A stretch of 43,474 nucleotides of DNA from Bacteroidales bacterium (GTDB taxonomy: Bacteria; Bacteroidota; Bacteroidia; Bacteroidales; VadinHA17). The notes under the pieces are model-generated. The model was not told where the DNA came from and searched no databases. It was given only the letters and a program-made list of their open reading frames with translations. Positions 7,397-16,308 of the stretch are shown in pieces (the first letter of the stretch is position 1; every line of letters begins with the position of its first letter). Location of the stretch: NCBI GenBank assembly GCA_003141715.1, contig PLNF01000037.1:1-43474 (forward strand), given 5' to 3'. Both the position numbers and the translations under genes were made by a program.

Positions 7397-9217
7397 ATGA
7401 AGAATATCAGATTGCTGCTTAAATATTTTGCACCTTACAAATGGTCAGCAGTTAAAAATATCATTTACAATATTTTAAGTGCATTATTTGCACTTCTTAC
7501 TTTTACATTGGTAAAACCTTTTTTAACGGTACTCTTCAGTGGTCAAGTGGCAGTAGCAAACCCCGGTCCATTTCAGTTAAATTCGGAATACATAGGAACT
7601 TTTAGCAAATACTATCTTTCAGTTTTTATTGAAAAAAACGGACAGTCGGGAGCGTTGATGTTAGTAGTGCTAATAGTGCTAGGTGCCAGCCTGTTTAAAA
7701 ACGGTTTCATTTTTCTGGCCAACAATTGCATGGCATTTATCAGATCAAGTACAGTCCGCGACCTTCGGAAAAAACTTTATCACAAGATCCTCAGACTGCC
7801 TCTGTCATTCTTTACCGATGCAAGGAAAGGTGATGTTATGACCAGAATATCGAATGATGTCCAGGAAGTTGAGATTTCTGTAATGTCTTCACTTACAATG
7901 ATGTTCAGAGATCCAATCTTGATTCTGGTATTTGTTATCTATCTTTTTATATCCAGTTACGAGTTAAGCCTGTTCGCCCTTGTTCTTCTTCCTGTAAGCG
8001 GCTGGCTGATTGGACGTGCAAGCCGTACCTTAAGATCATCTTCATTCGTCGGACAACAAAATCTTGGACGGATTCTTACCGTTGTGGAAGAGACACTTAC
8101 AGGTCTCAGGATAGTCAAAGGTTTCAATGCAGAAGAAAAAATGAAGGCTCAATTTTCGGAGTCAAATGAGAGATATGCAAAAGTTTTCAGGAGGGTAATC
8201 CGAAAAGCCTACCTTGCTTCACCTCTGAGCGAATTTCTTTCAACAATAGTTATTATGATTATCCTTTATGTCGGGGGAAACCTTGTTCTACATGGATCGG
8301 ATAATATGACACCAGCTAATCTTATTGTCTATCTGGTCGTCTTTTCCCAGATAATCCAGCCTGCAAAGAACATTACCACTGCATATTTTGCTATTCAGAA
8401 AGGGATGGCTTCAATCGACAGAATCGATCAGATACTCGATGCTGAAGAAACAATAACTGAGAAAGAAAATGCGGTCGCTATCAGCGAATTTAATGATTCA
8501 GTTGAGTTTAAAGGAGTATGGTATGCATATAACAACGAGCCTGTACTCAGGGATATTAACCTGAAAATAAAAAAAGGGCAGACTGTTGCAATCGTCGGCA
8601 AGTCGGGAGCCGGAAAATCAACTCTGGCAGATCTGCTTCCAAGGTTTATGGACTGTGATCAGGGAAGTATTCTGGTTGACGGTGTTGATATACGAGATCT
8701 GAAGATTAAGGACCTTAGGTACCTTATGGGAATTGTAAGCCAACAACCTATCCTGTTTAATACTTCGTTCAAAGAGAATATAGCTTTCGGAGTAAAAACA
8801 GCTGAGATGGAAAAAGTTGAATCTGCCGCCAGAATCGCCAATGCACACGAGTTCATAATGGAGACTGAACAAGGTTATGAAAACACTGTAGGAGAATCCG
8901 GAAATAAACTCAGTGGCGGACAAAGGCAAAGAATAAGCATTGCAAGAGCCATCATGGCTAATCCCCCAATACTGATTCTCGATGAAGCAACCTCTGCTCT
9001 CGATACAGAATCGGAAAGACTTGTTCAGGATGCAATACTTAAACTGATGAAAAACAGAACTTCGGTGGTAATTGCCCACAGGCTTTCAACAATACAAAAT
9101 GCTGATTTAATTGTTGTTCTTGATGAAGGAATGATTGTCGAGACAGGTACGCATACTGAACTGATGACAAAAATGGATGGATTTTACAGGAAATTGCACA
9201 GTTTTCAGGCTATATAA
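7397..9217 (+). CDS. ABC exporter, fused membrane and ATPase domains (MsbA/lipid-exporter type)
   Basis: A 606-residue half-transporter. Six membrane segments fill roughly residues 15-320, with the typical loop LRKKLYHKILRLPLSFFTDARKGDVMTRISNDVQEVE between segments. The ATPase follows with Walker A GKSGAGKST (401-409), Q-loop VSQQPILFN, signature LSGGQRQR (505-512), Walker B ILILDEATSALD and the H-loop VIAHRLST. It would act as a homodimer in the inner membrane. The closest general type is the MsbA/lipid A flippase group, but multidrug export cannot be excluded from sequence alone. It follows purB by 15 nt. Confidence 0.9.
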   Translation: MKNIRLLLKYFAPYKWSAVKNIIYNILSALFALLTFTLVKPFLTVLFSGQVAVANPGPFQLNSEYIGTFSKYYLSVFIEKNGQSGALMLVVLIVLGASLFKNGFIFLANNCMAFIRSSTVRDLRKKLYHKILRLPLSFFTDARKGDVMTRISNDVQEVEISVMSSLTMMFRDPILILVFVIYLFISSYELSLFALVLLPVSGWLIGRASRTLRSSSFVGQQNLGRILTVVEETLTGLRIVKGFNAEEKMKAQFSESNERYAKVFRRVIRKAYLASPLSEFLSTIVIMIILYVGGNLVLHGSDNMTPANLIVYLVVFSQIIQPAKNITTAYFAIQKGMASIDRIDQILDAEETITEKENAVAISEFNDSVEFKGVWYAYNNEPVLRDINLKIKKGQTVAIVGKSGAGKSTLADLLPRFMDCDQGSILVDGVDIRDLKIKDLRYLMGIVSQQPILFNTSFKENIAFGVKTAEMEKVESAARIANAHEFIMETEQGYENTVGESGNKLSGGQRQRISIARAIMANPPILILDEATSALDTESERLVQDAILKLMKNRTSVVIAHRLSTIQNADLIVVLDEGMIVETGTHTELMTKMDGFYRKLHSFQAI

Positions 9218-9227
9218 AAACTTTTAA

Positions 9228-9251
9228 CCACGGATTTCACGGAGTTACATA
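9228..9251. repeat. Degenerate octamer repeat before the GH35 gene
   Basis: CCACGGAT, TTCACGGA and GTTACATA form three loosely related octamers in the spacer between the exporter and the beta-galactosidase. The pattern resembles the other period-8 spacer repeats in this window but uses its own unit. Confidence 0.4.
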
Positions 9252-9312
9252 GTTTAAGATCGGATTAAAAACTCCTTAAAACTTCGGGTACTTGGTGGTA
9301 AATAAAAAAAAT

Positions 9313-11142
9313 ATGCGACATATTTTAAATTTAGCAGTAGTCATATTATTTATGACTTCGTTTTCTGCCCAGGCTCAGAAACCAAAACACAATTTTAAAT
9401 TAGGTTCATCGGAATTCCTTCTTGACGGACAGCCTTTTCAGATAATAAGCGGTGAAATGCACCCTGCACGCATACCTGTTGAATACTGGAGACACAGGAT
9501 CATGATGGCAAAAGCCATGGGTTGCAATACAATTTCAGCATATATTTTCTGGAATTATCATGAAACTGAAGATGGAGTTTTTGATTTCACATCGGGTAAT
9601 CATAATCTGGCTGAATTTTTCAAAATTGTGCAGGAAGAGGGTATGTGGCTGATCCTCAGGCCTGGACCTTATGTCTGCGCTGAATGGGACCTTGGTGGAA
9701 TTCCTCCATACCTGTTAAGGATACCTGATATTAAACTACGCTGTATGGATCCCCGTTACATGGCAGCTGCAGAACGATATATCGCAAAACTGGCTGAAGT
9801 GATCAAGCCATTTCTTATAACCAAAGGCGGACCATTGTTGATGTTACAGATTGAAAATGAGTATGGCAGCTACGGAAATGACAGGAATTATCTGTTACGG
9901 TTGAGAGAAGTCTGGGCTTCAAATGGTATTGATATACCCACATTCACTGGTGATGGGCCTACAACAAATATGCTGGAAGCCGGGTCTCTTCCGGGAAGTG
10001 CAGTTGGACTTGATTCCGGAAGTTCTCCAGATGACTTTGCACTTGCCAGTAAGATAAATCCGGGAGTACCTGTCTTCAGCAGCGAGACATACCCCGGCTG
10101 GCTTACTCACTGGGGTGAGAAATGGTTTAAAAAAGACACGGCAGAATTATTGAAGGAGGTGAAATTCCTTATGGACAACAAGAAGTCGTTCAATTTTTAT
10201 GTCATTCATGGAGGAACCAATTTCGAATATACTGCCGGAGCTAACTCCGGCGATAAAGGTTACGAACCTGATGTTACCAGTTACGATTATGATGCTCCAA
10301 TCAACGAACAGGGCCAACCTACTCCTAAATATATGGCTCTCAGGAAACTTATAGGCTCATATCTACCGAAAGGGAAAATGCTTCCCCAAATCCCTGACTC
10401 GGTCCCTGCTATTGTAATAACACCAATGGTAATGCAGCCATTTACTTCTGTCTGGGATAATCTGCCTCAACCTGTGAACTCAGTTCAAACTAAAACATTT
10501 GAAGCTTATGGTCAGGACCATGGTTTCATTTTATATAAAACTGAGCTTACCGGAAATAAAAACGGGAAGCTTACCGTGACTGATATTCATGATTATGCAA
10601 CGGTTTTTCTGAATGGCAATTACATCGGGAAACTCGACAGAAGAGAGGGAATAAACTCAATTGATATACCGGCAAGCAATGTAGAAGCGCCTGTCCTTGA
10701 GATATTAGTTGAAGCAATGGGACATATAAATTTTGGCAAGAATCTTATTGACAGAAAAGGCATTACTGACAGTGTGACCCTTAATGGAACGACATTGGTG
10801 AACTGGCAGTCATATAATCTTCCGATGGATAAAAAATTCATTTGGGATCTCAGATCCTCAGGAAAATCACTTAAGAAACCAGGGGTATTCTTCAAAGGCA
10901 ATTTTGTTCTGTCCAGAGGAGAAAGGGATTTATATTCTGACACTTTTATTGATGTTTCAAATTACACCAAAGGAATTGTTTGGATTAATGGACATAATCT
11001 GGGACGTTACTGGAATATCGGGCCACAAAAAAGACTTTATTGCCCGTCCCCTTGGTTAAGAGAAGGAATGAACGAAATCATGATATTTGATCTGCATCAA
11101 ACGGAGGCAAAAACGGTAAGGGGTGCTAAAACTCCGGAGTAA
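9313..11142 (+). CDS. Exported beta-galactosidase, glycoside hydrolase family 35
   Basis: A 609-residue GH35 enzyme. Signal peptide MRHILNLAVVILFMTSFSAQAQ. The TIM barrel starts with FLLDGQPFQIISGEMHPARIP and contains WEY/WNYHE, RPGPYVCAEWDLGGIP, IENEYGSYG with the acid/base E183, and SSETYPGWLTHWGE with the nucleophile E258. A C-terminal beta-sandwich region follows (HDYATVFLNGNYIGKLDRR, KGIVWINGHNLGRYWNIGPQ). I chose the ATG at 9313 over an in-frame TTG at 9292 because the signal peptide starts there. It would remove terminal beta-galactose from galactan or rhamnogalacturonan side chains in the periplasm. It converges on uxaE with only 6 nt between stops, at the edge of the pectin/hexuronate island. 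Confidence 0.93.
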   Translation: MRHILNLAVVILFMTSFSAQAQKPKHNFKLGSSEFLLDGQPFQIISGEMHPARIPVEYWRHRIMMAKAMGCNTISAYIFWNYHETEDGVFDFTSGNHNLAEFFKIVQEEGMWLILRPGPYVCAEWDLGGIPPYLLRIPDIKLRCMDPRYMAAAERYIAKLAEVIKPFLITKGGPLLMLQIENEYGSYGNDRNYLLRLREVWASNGIDIPTFTGDGPTTNMLEAGSLPGSAVGLDSGSSPDDFALASKINPGVPVFSSETYPGWLTHWGEKWFKKDTAELLKEVKFLMDNKKSFNFYVIHGGTNFEYTAGANSGDKGYEPDVTSYDYDAPINEQGQPTPKYMALRKLIGSYLPKGKMLPQIPDSVPAIVITPMVMQPFTSVWDNLPQPVNSVQTKTFEAYGQDHGFILYKTELTGNKNGKLTVTDIHDYATVFLNGNYIGKLDRREGINSIDIPASNVEAPVLEILVEAMGHINFGKNLIDRKGITDSVTLNGTTLVNWQSYNLPMDKKFIWDLRSSGKSLKKPGVFFKGNFVLSRGERDLYSDTFIDVSNYTKGIVWINGHNLGRYWNIGPQKRLYCPSPWLREGMNEIMIFDLHQTEAKTVRGAKTPE

Positions 11143-11148
11143 CGATCC

Positions 11149-12402
11149 TTATTTTAGATCGAATAACCTGCAGATGTGTCTGTTATAAATATTTTCATAA
11201 ACGCACTTCGAAACGATTTGCTCATTCGTTTCCAATAATCTGAAGTAATCCTTCATCTGTAAAGCTGCAAGTTTATATGCAACATGTATTAATTGCCTCA
11301 TGTTTGGATTATAATCAGAACTTCCGGGATTATGCTTTAATGAATCTGAAAACTTATCGCTGTTCCATTCAGAAATTTCCTGTTTTGAAGGGAGGGAAGA
11401 CACATTAATGTTAATAACATCGGCATACGGAGCGCATAACTCTTCGATTTTCTCCAGCGATTTAATATATATTTCTTTAACAAAATCGAGACCTTTACCA
11501 CCTGATTCAGCAAGACCAATCACTTCTTCAAGCCAGGTAGTACCGGCTGTTTTCAGATGTATTCCCTTGTTATATTTTTTAATTATTGAACCAATGTGTG
11601 AATAGAGAGAAAACTTATCCGATCCTGAATGAATGCTCATCTTCAGGTTCTCAGGCAGACCAAATTCCTTAGCAGCATAGTCAATAACCAAAAGATCAGA
11701 TTCAAATTCCTTAGCAAACAACAGAGGATCACCAACATAATCGACACCTTTGTTGAATCTTCCTGAAAACTTTGGAGCTATTGTCTGAACAGGTATGTTT
11801 TCAGAAGCCAGCATTTTAAGGATGAAAAAGAGTTCCACAGGAGTCTGGGGTTGAACCACTTCATCAATTGAAACTTCAGTGATAAAATTGCCATTCCCTT
11901 TAGCCTTTTCAATTTTCCTGTAAATATCCCGGGCCTTTATTGCAGCAAACAGGTACTTTTCTGCAATATGTTTTATCTGAGATATTGAAGATTCAAATGA
12001 TAATTTTGTTCCTGCTATTTTCAGCCCGCCATTGTATTTTTCAGCACCTGACAAGAATTCAAGTATATCTTTTTCATCGGCTTTCTTGCCAATATAAGAT
12101 GCAACATCAATAGTAAAAAAATCGGAACATTCGATAAAACGATCAACTGTATCAATGTTAATATGATCGGCATCAACGAAATATGGTTTTTTGAATCCGG
12201 CACCTTTTGTAACCGAATCTGCTTCAATCCTCACATCTAATGGTTGCGTGCCTATGGTAATATGTTCGCGATTTGACTTATTCCAGACAGGTGTTATGTC
12301 GATGCCTTTTTCAGATGCTGCAATAATTGCTTTTAATTGTGCACTTCCCTGGTGACCGAATCTGTCGCCCAGACCGATTGAATATTTAGCCAGTGTTTTC
12401 AT
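11149..12402 (-). CDS. uxaE: Tagaturonate epimerase (D-tagaturonate to D-fructuronate), UxaE family
   Basis: A 417-residue cytosolic protein. It matches the UxaE family known from Thermotoga, with YSIGLGDRFGHQGSAQLKAI at the N-terminus, FVDADHINIDTVDRFIE, IAPKFSGRFNKGVDYVGD, KMSIHSGSDKFSLYSHIG and IHLKTAGTTWLEEVIGLA; the Asp/His residues of these blocks are plausible metal ligands. It links the galacturonate branch (UxaC product tagaturonate) to the glucuronate branch (fructuronate), replacing the UxaB/UxaA altronate route. Its start overlaps the lacI stop by 4 nt, so the two are translationally coupled. Confidence 0.85.
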   Translation of the reverse strand: MKTLAKYSIGLGDRFGHQGSAQLKAIIAASEKGIDITPVWNKSNREHITIGTQPLDVRIEADSVTKGAGFKKPYFVDADHINIDTVDRFIECSDFFTIDVASYIGKKADEKDILEFLSGAEKYNGGLKIAGTKLSFESSISQIKHIAEKYLFAAIKARDIYRKIEKAKGNGNFITEVSIDEVVQPQTPVELFFILKMLASENIPVQTIAPKFSGRFNKGVDYVGDPLLFAKEFESDLLVIDYAAKEFGLPENLKMSIHSGSDKFSLYSHIGSIIKKYNKGIHLKTAGTTWLEEVIGLAESGGKGLDFVKEIYIKSLEKIEELCAPYADVININVSSLPSKQEISEWNSDKFSDSLKHNPGSSDYNPNMRQLIHVAYKLAALQMKDYFRLLETNEQIVSKCVYENIYNRHICRLFDLK

Positions 12403-13454
12403 AAAAAAAAGTCAACATTTTCAGATGTCACTATATCGACTGGGAGGTATTCAATTTTGTCAGGTATTTTATGCAGTGACAGGTATTCAAATAATTTCTT
12501 AATCCCCTTATATGTTTGTTCCTCAGGTCGCTGACCGATTAGAAACCTGGTAGTGCCGGATTTTAAAAACCTGACATTTGAATCAATAAGATCGTATCCG
12601 ATAAGATCGATTGATTTTAATCCTTTCTTTTCCAGGTATAAAGCAATGAGATATGATCTTGAACCAGTAATGAAAATTGAACCTATTCCCGGGTTTTCAA
12701 GAAACGCTTTATCGATAGCCCTTTCTACAATACTGGAAGAGGGGTTAGGAATATTTAGGATAATCTTCCTGCCTTTATTTTTACCTGATTTATGGAAATA
12801 ACTCAGAAATCCGTCAGTACGGTTGGTTAGGTGATGGACATTCTGGATATTTCTTGCGATGGTTACAACTAGTACGTCACTTTTTTCAGGAGTGACCATG
12901 TCAATAAGTTGTCCGGCGACTCTTCCGCTCTGAAAGATATCTTCACCGATATAGGCCAGAAAATCGGTATTTTCAATATAACCATCGATGAAAACGAAAG
13001 GTACCTTCTCTTTTTGGAGACGGGAACAAAATGTAACAGATTCTGCCTTAAAAATTGGTGCAAGAAGTACTCCATCAGGTTTGAGATCCAGAACAATACT
13101 GGTTCTCTTTTGAAAATCATCTTCGCTCTGCATATCAAAAGTTACCTGACTAAGTGTGACCGGAAAGGCATTGAGTTCCTCAATGGCCCTGATCATACCG
13201 AGTGGATGCTTTTTCCAGAAAGAATTGTCTTCTGAAGGTGCGGGAAGGAGTGACACAAGATGAAATCTTTTTTTTGATTTCAACGCCTGCGCCATTACAT
13301 TAGGGGAGTAATTGGTCTCTTTCAGTATTCGCTGAATCTTAAGCCTTGTTTTTTCAGCAACCTCGCCTCTGTTATGTATTACCCGGTCTACAGTACCAAT
13401 GGAAACTCCTGCCATCGTGGCGATATCCTTAATCCTTGACTTTTTTGGCGGCAT
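12399..13454 (-). CDS. LacI-family regulator of the hexuronate island
   Basis: A 351-residue repressor. The DNA-binding domain is at residues 5-55 (RIKDIATMAGVSIGTVDRVIHNRGEVAEKT), with GTVDRV where most LacI proteins have TVSRV, and a hinge helix NVMAQALKS. The effector domain follows, of the periplasmic sugar-binding type (HLVSLLPAP, DGVLLAPIFK, FVFIDGYIE, IFITGSRSYL, IDLIGYDLID). It sits between exuT (24-nt gap) and uxaE (4-nt overlap), so it most likely senses a hexuronate or an intermediate such as fructuronate or KDG and controls this island. The effector is inferred. Confidence 0.88.
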   Translation of the reverse strand: MPPKKSRIKDIATMAGVSIGTVDRVIHNRGEVAEKTRLKIQRILKETNYSPNVMAQALKSKKRFHLVSLLPAPSEDNSFWKKHPLGMIRAIEELNAFPVTLSQVTFDMQSEDDFQKRTSIVLDLKPDGVLLAPIFKAESVTFCSRLQKEKVPFVFIDGYIENTDFLAYIGEDIFQSGRVAGQLIDMVTPEKSDVLVVTIARNIQNVHHLTNRTDGFLSYFHKSGKNKGRKIILNIPNPSSSIVERAIDKAFLENPGIGSIFITGSRSYLIALYLEKKGLKSIDLIGYDLIDSNVRFLKSGTTRFLIGQRPEEQTYKGIKKLFEYLSLHKIPDKIEYLPVDIVTSENVDFFL

Positions 13455-13478
13455 GATTTATAATTATTACAGGAAGTG

Positions 13479-14777
13479 CTAATCGATATTCACTTTTTTT
13501 ACTTTGGGTGCAAACAGATTCATAATTATCCATGCCAGAATATAAGCGCAGGCGGCAATTGTAAACATTACGGTATATCCGGTTTCAATATGTCCGGTCT
13601 TTTTAAAGAAATTAAGGATGTGCCCTGCAAAAACTGAAACGAAAGCGCCACCTACTGCTCCAGCCATACCTCCTATGCTGGTAACTGAACTGACTACTCT
13701 CTTAGGAAAAGCATCGGAAACAGTAGTAAAAATATTGGCTGACCATGCCTGATGCGATGAAGCGGCCAGACTTATAAGAGCCACTGCTCCCCACGTACTG
13801 ACACCGCCTGACTGAGCGAAGAAGACAGGAATAACAAGGAGAGCAAAAATTAACATTGTGTATTTTCGTGCATTAAACGGTGACATTCCTTTTTTTATCA
13901 TAAATGATGAAAGCCATCCACCGCCTACACTTCCTATTGTAGTTGAAGAATAAATGACTACCAGCGGAAGGCCAAATGATTTAATATCAAGACCGGCTCC
14001 CCTTACTGTTGAGAGCCACCCCGGAATCCAGAAAAGGTAGAACCACCAGATGGGATCTGTCATGGCTTTCCCGATAAAGAATATCCATGTCTGACGATAT
14101 CTTAAAAGCTGAACCCATGTGATTGGTTTCACACTTTCGTTTTTTTCATCTAAATCGCTTTTAATTAATTCAAGTTCACTGTCTGATAGTTTTCTTTGCT
14201 TTTCAGGCAATTCATAAAAGACAAACCAAAGAATGATCCATACAAAACCTATACCCCCGGTAATGATAAATGCTGCCTGCCATCCCCATCTTATTACTAT
14301 TGCCGGAATTGCAAGAGGGGCGACTATTGCTCCGACATTGGCGCCGCTATTAAAGATTCCTGTAGCGAGGGCTCTTTCTTTTTTTGGAAACCATTCAGCA
14401 ATCGTTCTTATAGCTGCAGGGAAGTTCCCGGATTCGCTTACGCCTAATAAAGCTCTCCAGAATCCAAATCCGATAACCCCTTTGGCCAGTGAATGCCCTA
14501 TTGCAGCGAGACTCCACAGAAATACAGATATTCCATAACCGATCCTGGTTCCGAATTTATCAATCAGCCTTCCTGCCAGCAACATGGAAAAGCCATAGAA
14601 CAATTGGAAAATAGTAACAATATTTCCGTATTCTACTTCTCCGATTTTCAGATCACTTTCAAGCAATGGTTTAAGAATTCCGATTACCTGTCTGTCGAGA
14701 TAATTAATGGTCGTTGCAAAGAATATCAATGCACAGACAGTCCACCTGTAACTTCCAATCTTTTTATTTTCAGGCAT
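13479..14777 (-). CDS. exuT: MFS hexuronate transporter (ExuT type)
   Basis: A 432-residue inner-membrane symporter with 12 predicted helices. It belongs to the anion:cation symporter branch: RWTVCALIFFATTINYLDRQVIG in helix 1, LAGRLIDKFGTRIGYG in the first cytosolic loop, RALLGVSESGNFPAAIRTIAEWFPKKERALATGIFNSGANVG in the ExuT/GudP signature, and a central charged loop. I start it at the ATG at 14777 (MPENKK); a longer in-frame start at 14807 would overlap the gnd stop and adds no membrane segment. Its neighbours uxaE, lacI, uxaC and uxuB support galacturonate/glucuronate as substrate. Confidence 0.85.
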   Translation of the reverse strand: MPENKKIGSYRWTVCALIFFATTINYLDRQVIGILKPLLESDLKIGEVEYGNIVTIFQLFYGFSMLLAGRLIDKFGTRIGYGISVFLWSLAAIGHSLAKGVIGFGFWRALLGVSESGNFPAAIRTIAEWFPKKERALATGIFNSGANVGAIVAPLAIPAIVIRWGWQAAFIITGGIGFVWIILWFVFYELPEKQRKLSDSELELIKSDLDEKNESVKPITWVQLLRYRQTWIFFIGKAMTDPIWWFYLFWIPGWLSTVRGAGLDIKSFGLPLVVIYSSTTIGSVGGGWLSSFMIKKGMSPFNARKYTMLIFALLVIPVFFAQSGGVSTWGAVALISLAASSHQAWSANIFTTVSDAFPKRVVSSVTSIGGMAGAVGGAFVSVFAGHILNFFKKTGHIETGYTVMFTIAACAYILAWIIMNLFAPKVKKVNID

Positions 14778-14803
14778 GTCTATTAAAGATAAGCAGATTA
14801 ATA

Positions 14804-16258
14804 TCAAACATTATATGTTGAAGAAGCTGTTGTTCCGCCCCGACCTGTCCAGTTTGTATGGAAAAATTCACCTCGTGGTTTATCAGTCCTTTCGTAGGTA
14901 TGTGCACCAAAATAATCGCGTTGTGCCTGTAAAAGATTGGCAGGAAGTTTTTCACAACGGTAACCATCAAAATATCCCAGAGCTGATGAGATCGCAGGGA
15001 TCGCAACGCCATTCATTGCAGCTGCCGATACTACATTTCTCCAGCCACTTTGTGCCTGCTCTACTTTATCCTCAAAGAAAGGATCGAGAAGAAGGTTTGT
15101 AATGTAAGGATTGTTATCAAACGCTTCCTTAATTTTTCCCAGGAAAGCCGACCTTATAATACATCCACCGCGCCACATGAGAGCAATACCTCCAAAGTTT
15201 AGTCTCCATTTATATTCTTCGGCTGCAGCCTTCATCAGCTCATAACCCTGAGCATAAGAAACAATTTTTGACGCGTACAGGGCCTCTTTTATGTCATTGA
15301 TGAATTTAAATTTGTCACCGGTATAATCCGGAGCGGGACCATGTAATATTTTTGATGCTTCCACTCTTTCATCTTTTATCGCAGAAAGACATCTTGAAAA
15401 AACAGCTTCCCCGATTAATGTCAGGGGAATACCCAGATCGAGGGCAGTAACAGCTGTCCATTTGCCTGTTCCTTTCTGCCCTGCAGTGTCAAGGATCTTA
15501 TCCACAAGAGGTTTGCCGTCAGAATCTTTATAAGCAAGGATGTCTCGCGTAATTTCAATGAGATAACTGTTAAGTTCCCCCTCATTCCATTCTTTAAAAA
15601 TCATGTGCATCTCATCTGCAGTCAGGTGCAGGAGATCTCTCATAATCTGGTAAGCTTCCGTAATAAGTTGCATATCACCATACTCTATGCCATTATGAAC
15701 CATTTTTACGAAATGACCGGCTCCGTTCTCACCAACCCAGTCACAGCATGGAGTACCATCTTCGACCTTTGCTGCAATTGCCTGAAAGATTGGTTTCACA
15801 AATTGCCATGCTGCTTTTGATCCACCAGGCATGATTGAGGGTCCTAATAATGCTCCTTCTTCACCACCTGATACCCCGGTACCGATGTAAAGAAGTCCTT
15901 TGCTTTCTACAAAGGCAGTTCTCCTGTTTGTATCAGGAAAATGAGTATTACCGCCATCAATAATTATATCTCCCGGAGCAAGGTGAGGGATGAGCATATT
16001 GATCATCTCATCGACTGCATCTCCTGCTTTGATCATTAGCATTACCTTCCTGGGACGTTCAAGAGATCCGACAAGTTCCTCAATTGAATGAGTGCCAATG
16101 ATCTTCTTGCCACGGGCTCTTCCGGCGAGGAAATCATCAACTTTCTGTGTCGATCTGTTGAATACAGAAACCGCGTATCCCTTACTCTCCATATTAAGGA
16201 CAAGATTCTCGCCCATTACTGCCAGACCTATCAATCCGATATCTGATAATTTGATCAT
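14804..16258 (-). CDS. gnd: 6-phosphogluconate dehydrogenase, decarboxylating
   Basis: A 484-residue cytosolic enzyme converting 6-phosphogluconate to ribulose 5-phosphate and CO2 with NADP(+). The N-terminal Rossmann fold has GLAVMGENLVLNMESKGYAV and FNRST. GVSGGEEGALLGPSIMPGG and the catalytic K/N block HFVKMVHNGIEYGDMQLI follow. The all-helical C-terminal half contains GTGKWTAVTALDLGIP, IALMWRGGCIIRSAFL and the substrate tail HTNWTGRGG. It lies between a Gfo/Idh oxidoreductase and exuT. Full-length and intact; whether its job here is gluconate catabolism or the general pentose phosphate pathway is open. Confidence 0.95.
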   Translation of the reverse strand: MIKLSDIGLIGLAVMGENLVLNMESKGYAVSVFNRSTQKVDDFLAGRARGKKIIGTHSIEELVGSLERPRKVMLMIKAGDAVDEMINMLIPHLAPGDIIIDGGNTHFPDTNRRTAFVESKGLLYIGTGVSGGEEGALLGPSIMPGGSKAAWQFVKPIFQAIAAKVEDGTPCCDWVGENGAGHFVKMVHNGIEYGDMQLITEAYQIMRDLLHLTADEMHMIFKEWNEGELNSYLIEITRDILAYKDSDGKPLVDKILDTAGQKGTGKWTAVTALDLGIPLTLIGEAVFSRCLSAIKDERVEASKILHGPAPDYTGDKFKFINDIKEALYASKIVSYAQGYELMKAAAEEYKWRLNFGGIALMWRGGCIIRSAFLGKIKEAFDNNPYITNLLLDPFFEDKVEQAQSGWRNVVSAAAMNGVAIPAISSALGYFDGYRCEKLPANLLQAQRDYFGAHTYERTDKPRGEFFHTNWTGRGGTTASSTYNV

Positions 16259-16308
16259 AACTAAAAAATTATAATTATAATATTCTGATTTGTTTCAAGT
16301 TCTTTTTT

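Noticed and set aside
8618-9079. 153-codon open frame antisense to the ABC exporter
   Set aside because: It lies fully within the conserved ATPase domain on the other strand and has no recognisable protein pattern; a shadow frame.
9292-9312. TTG start for the GH35 gene
   Set aside because: Seven extra residues before a normal signal peptide; the ATG at 9313 fits better.
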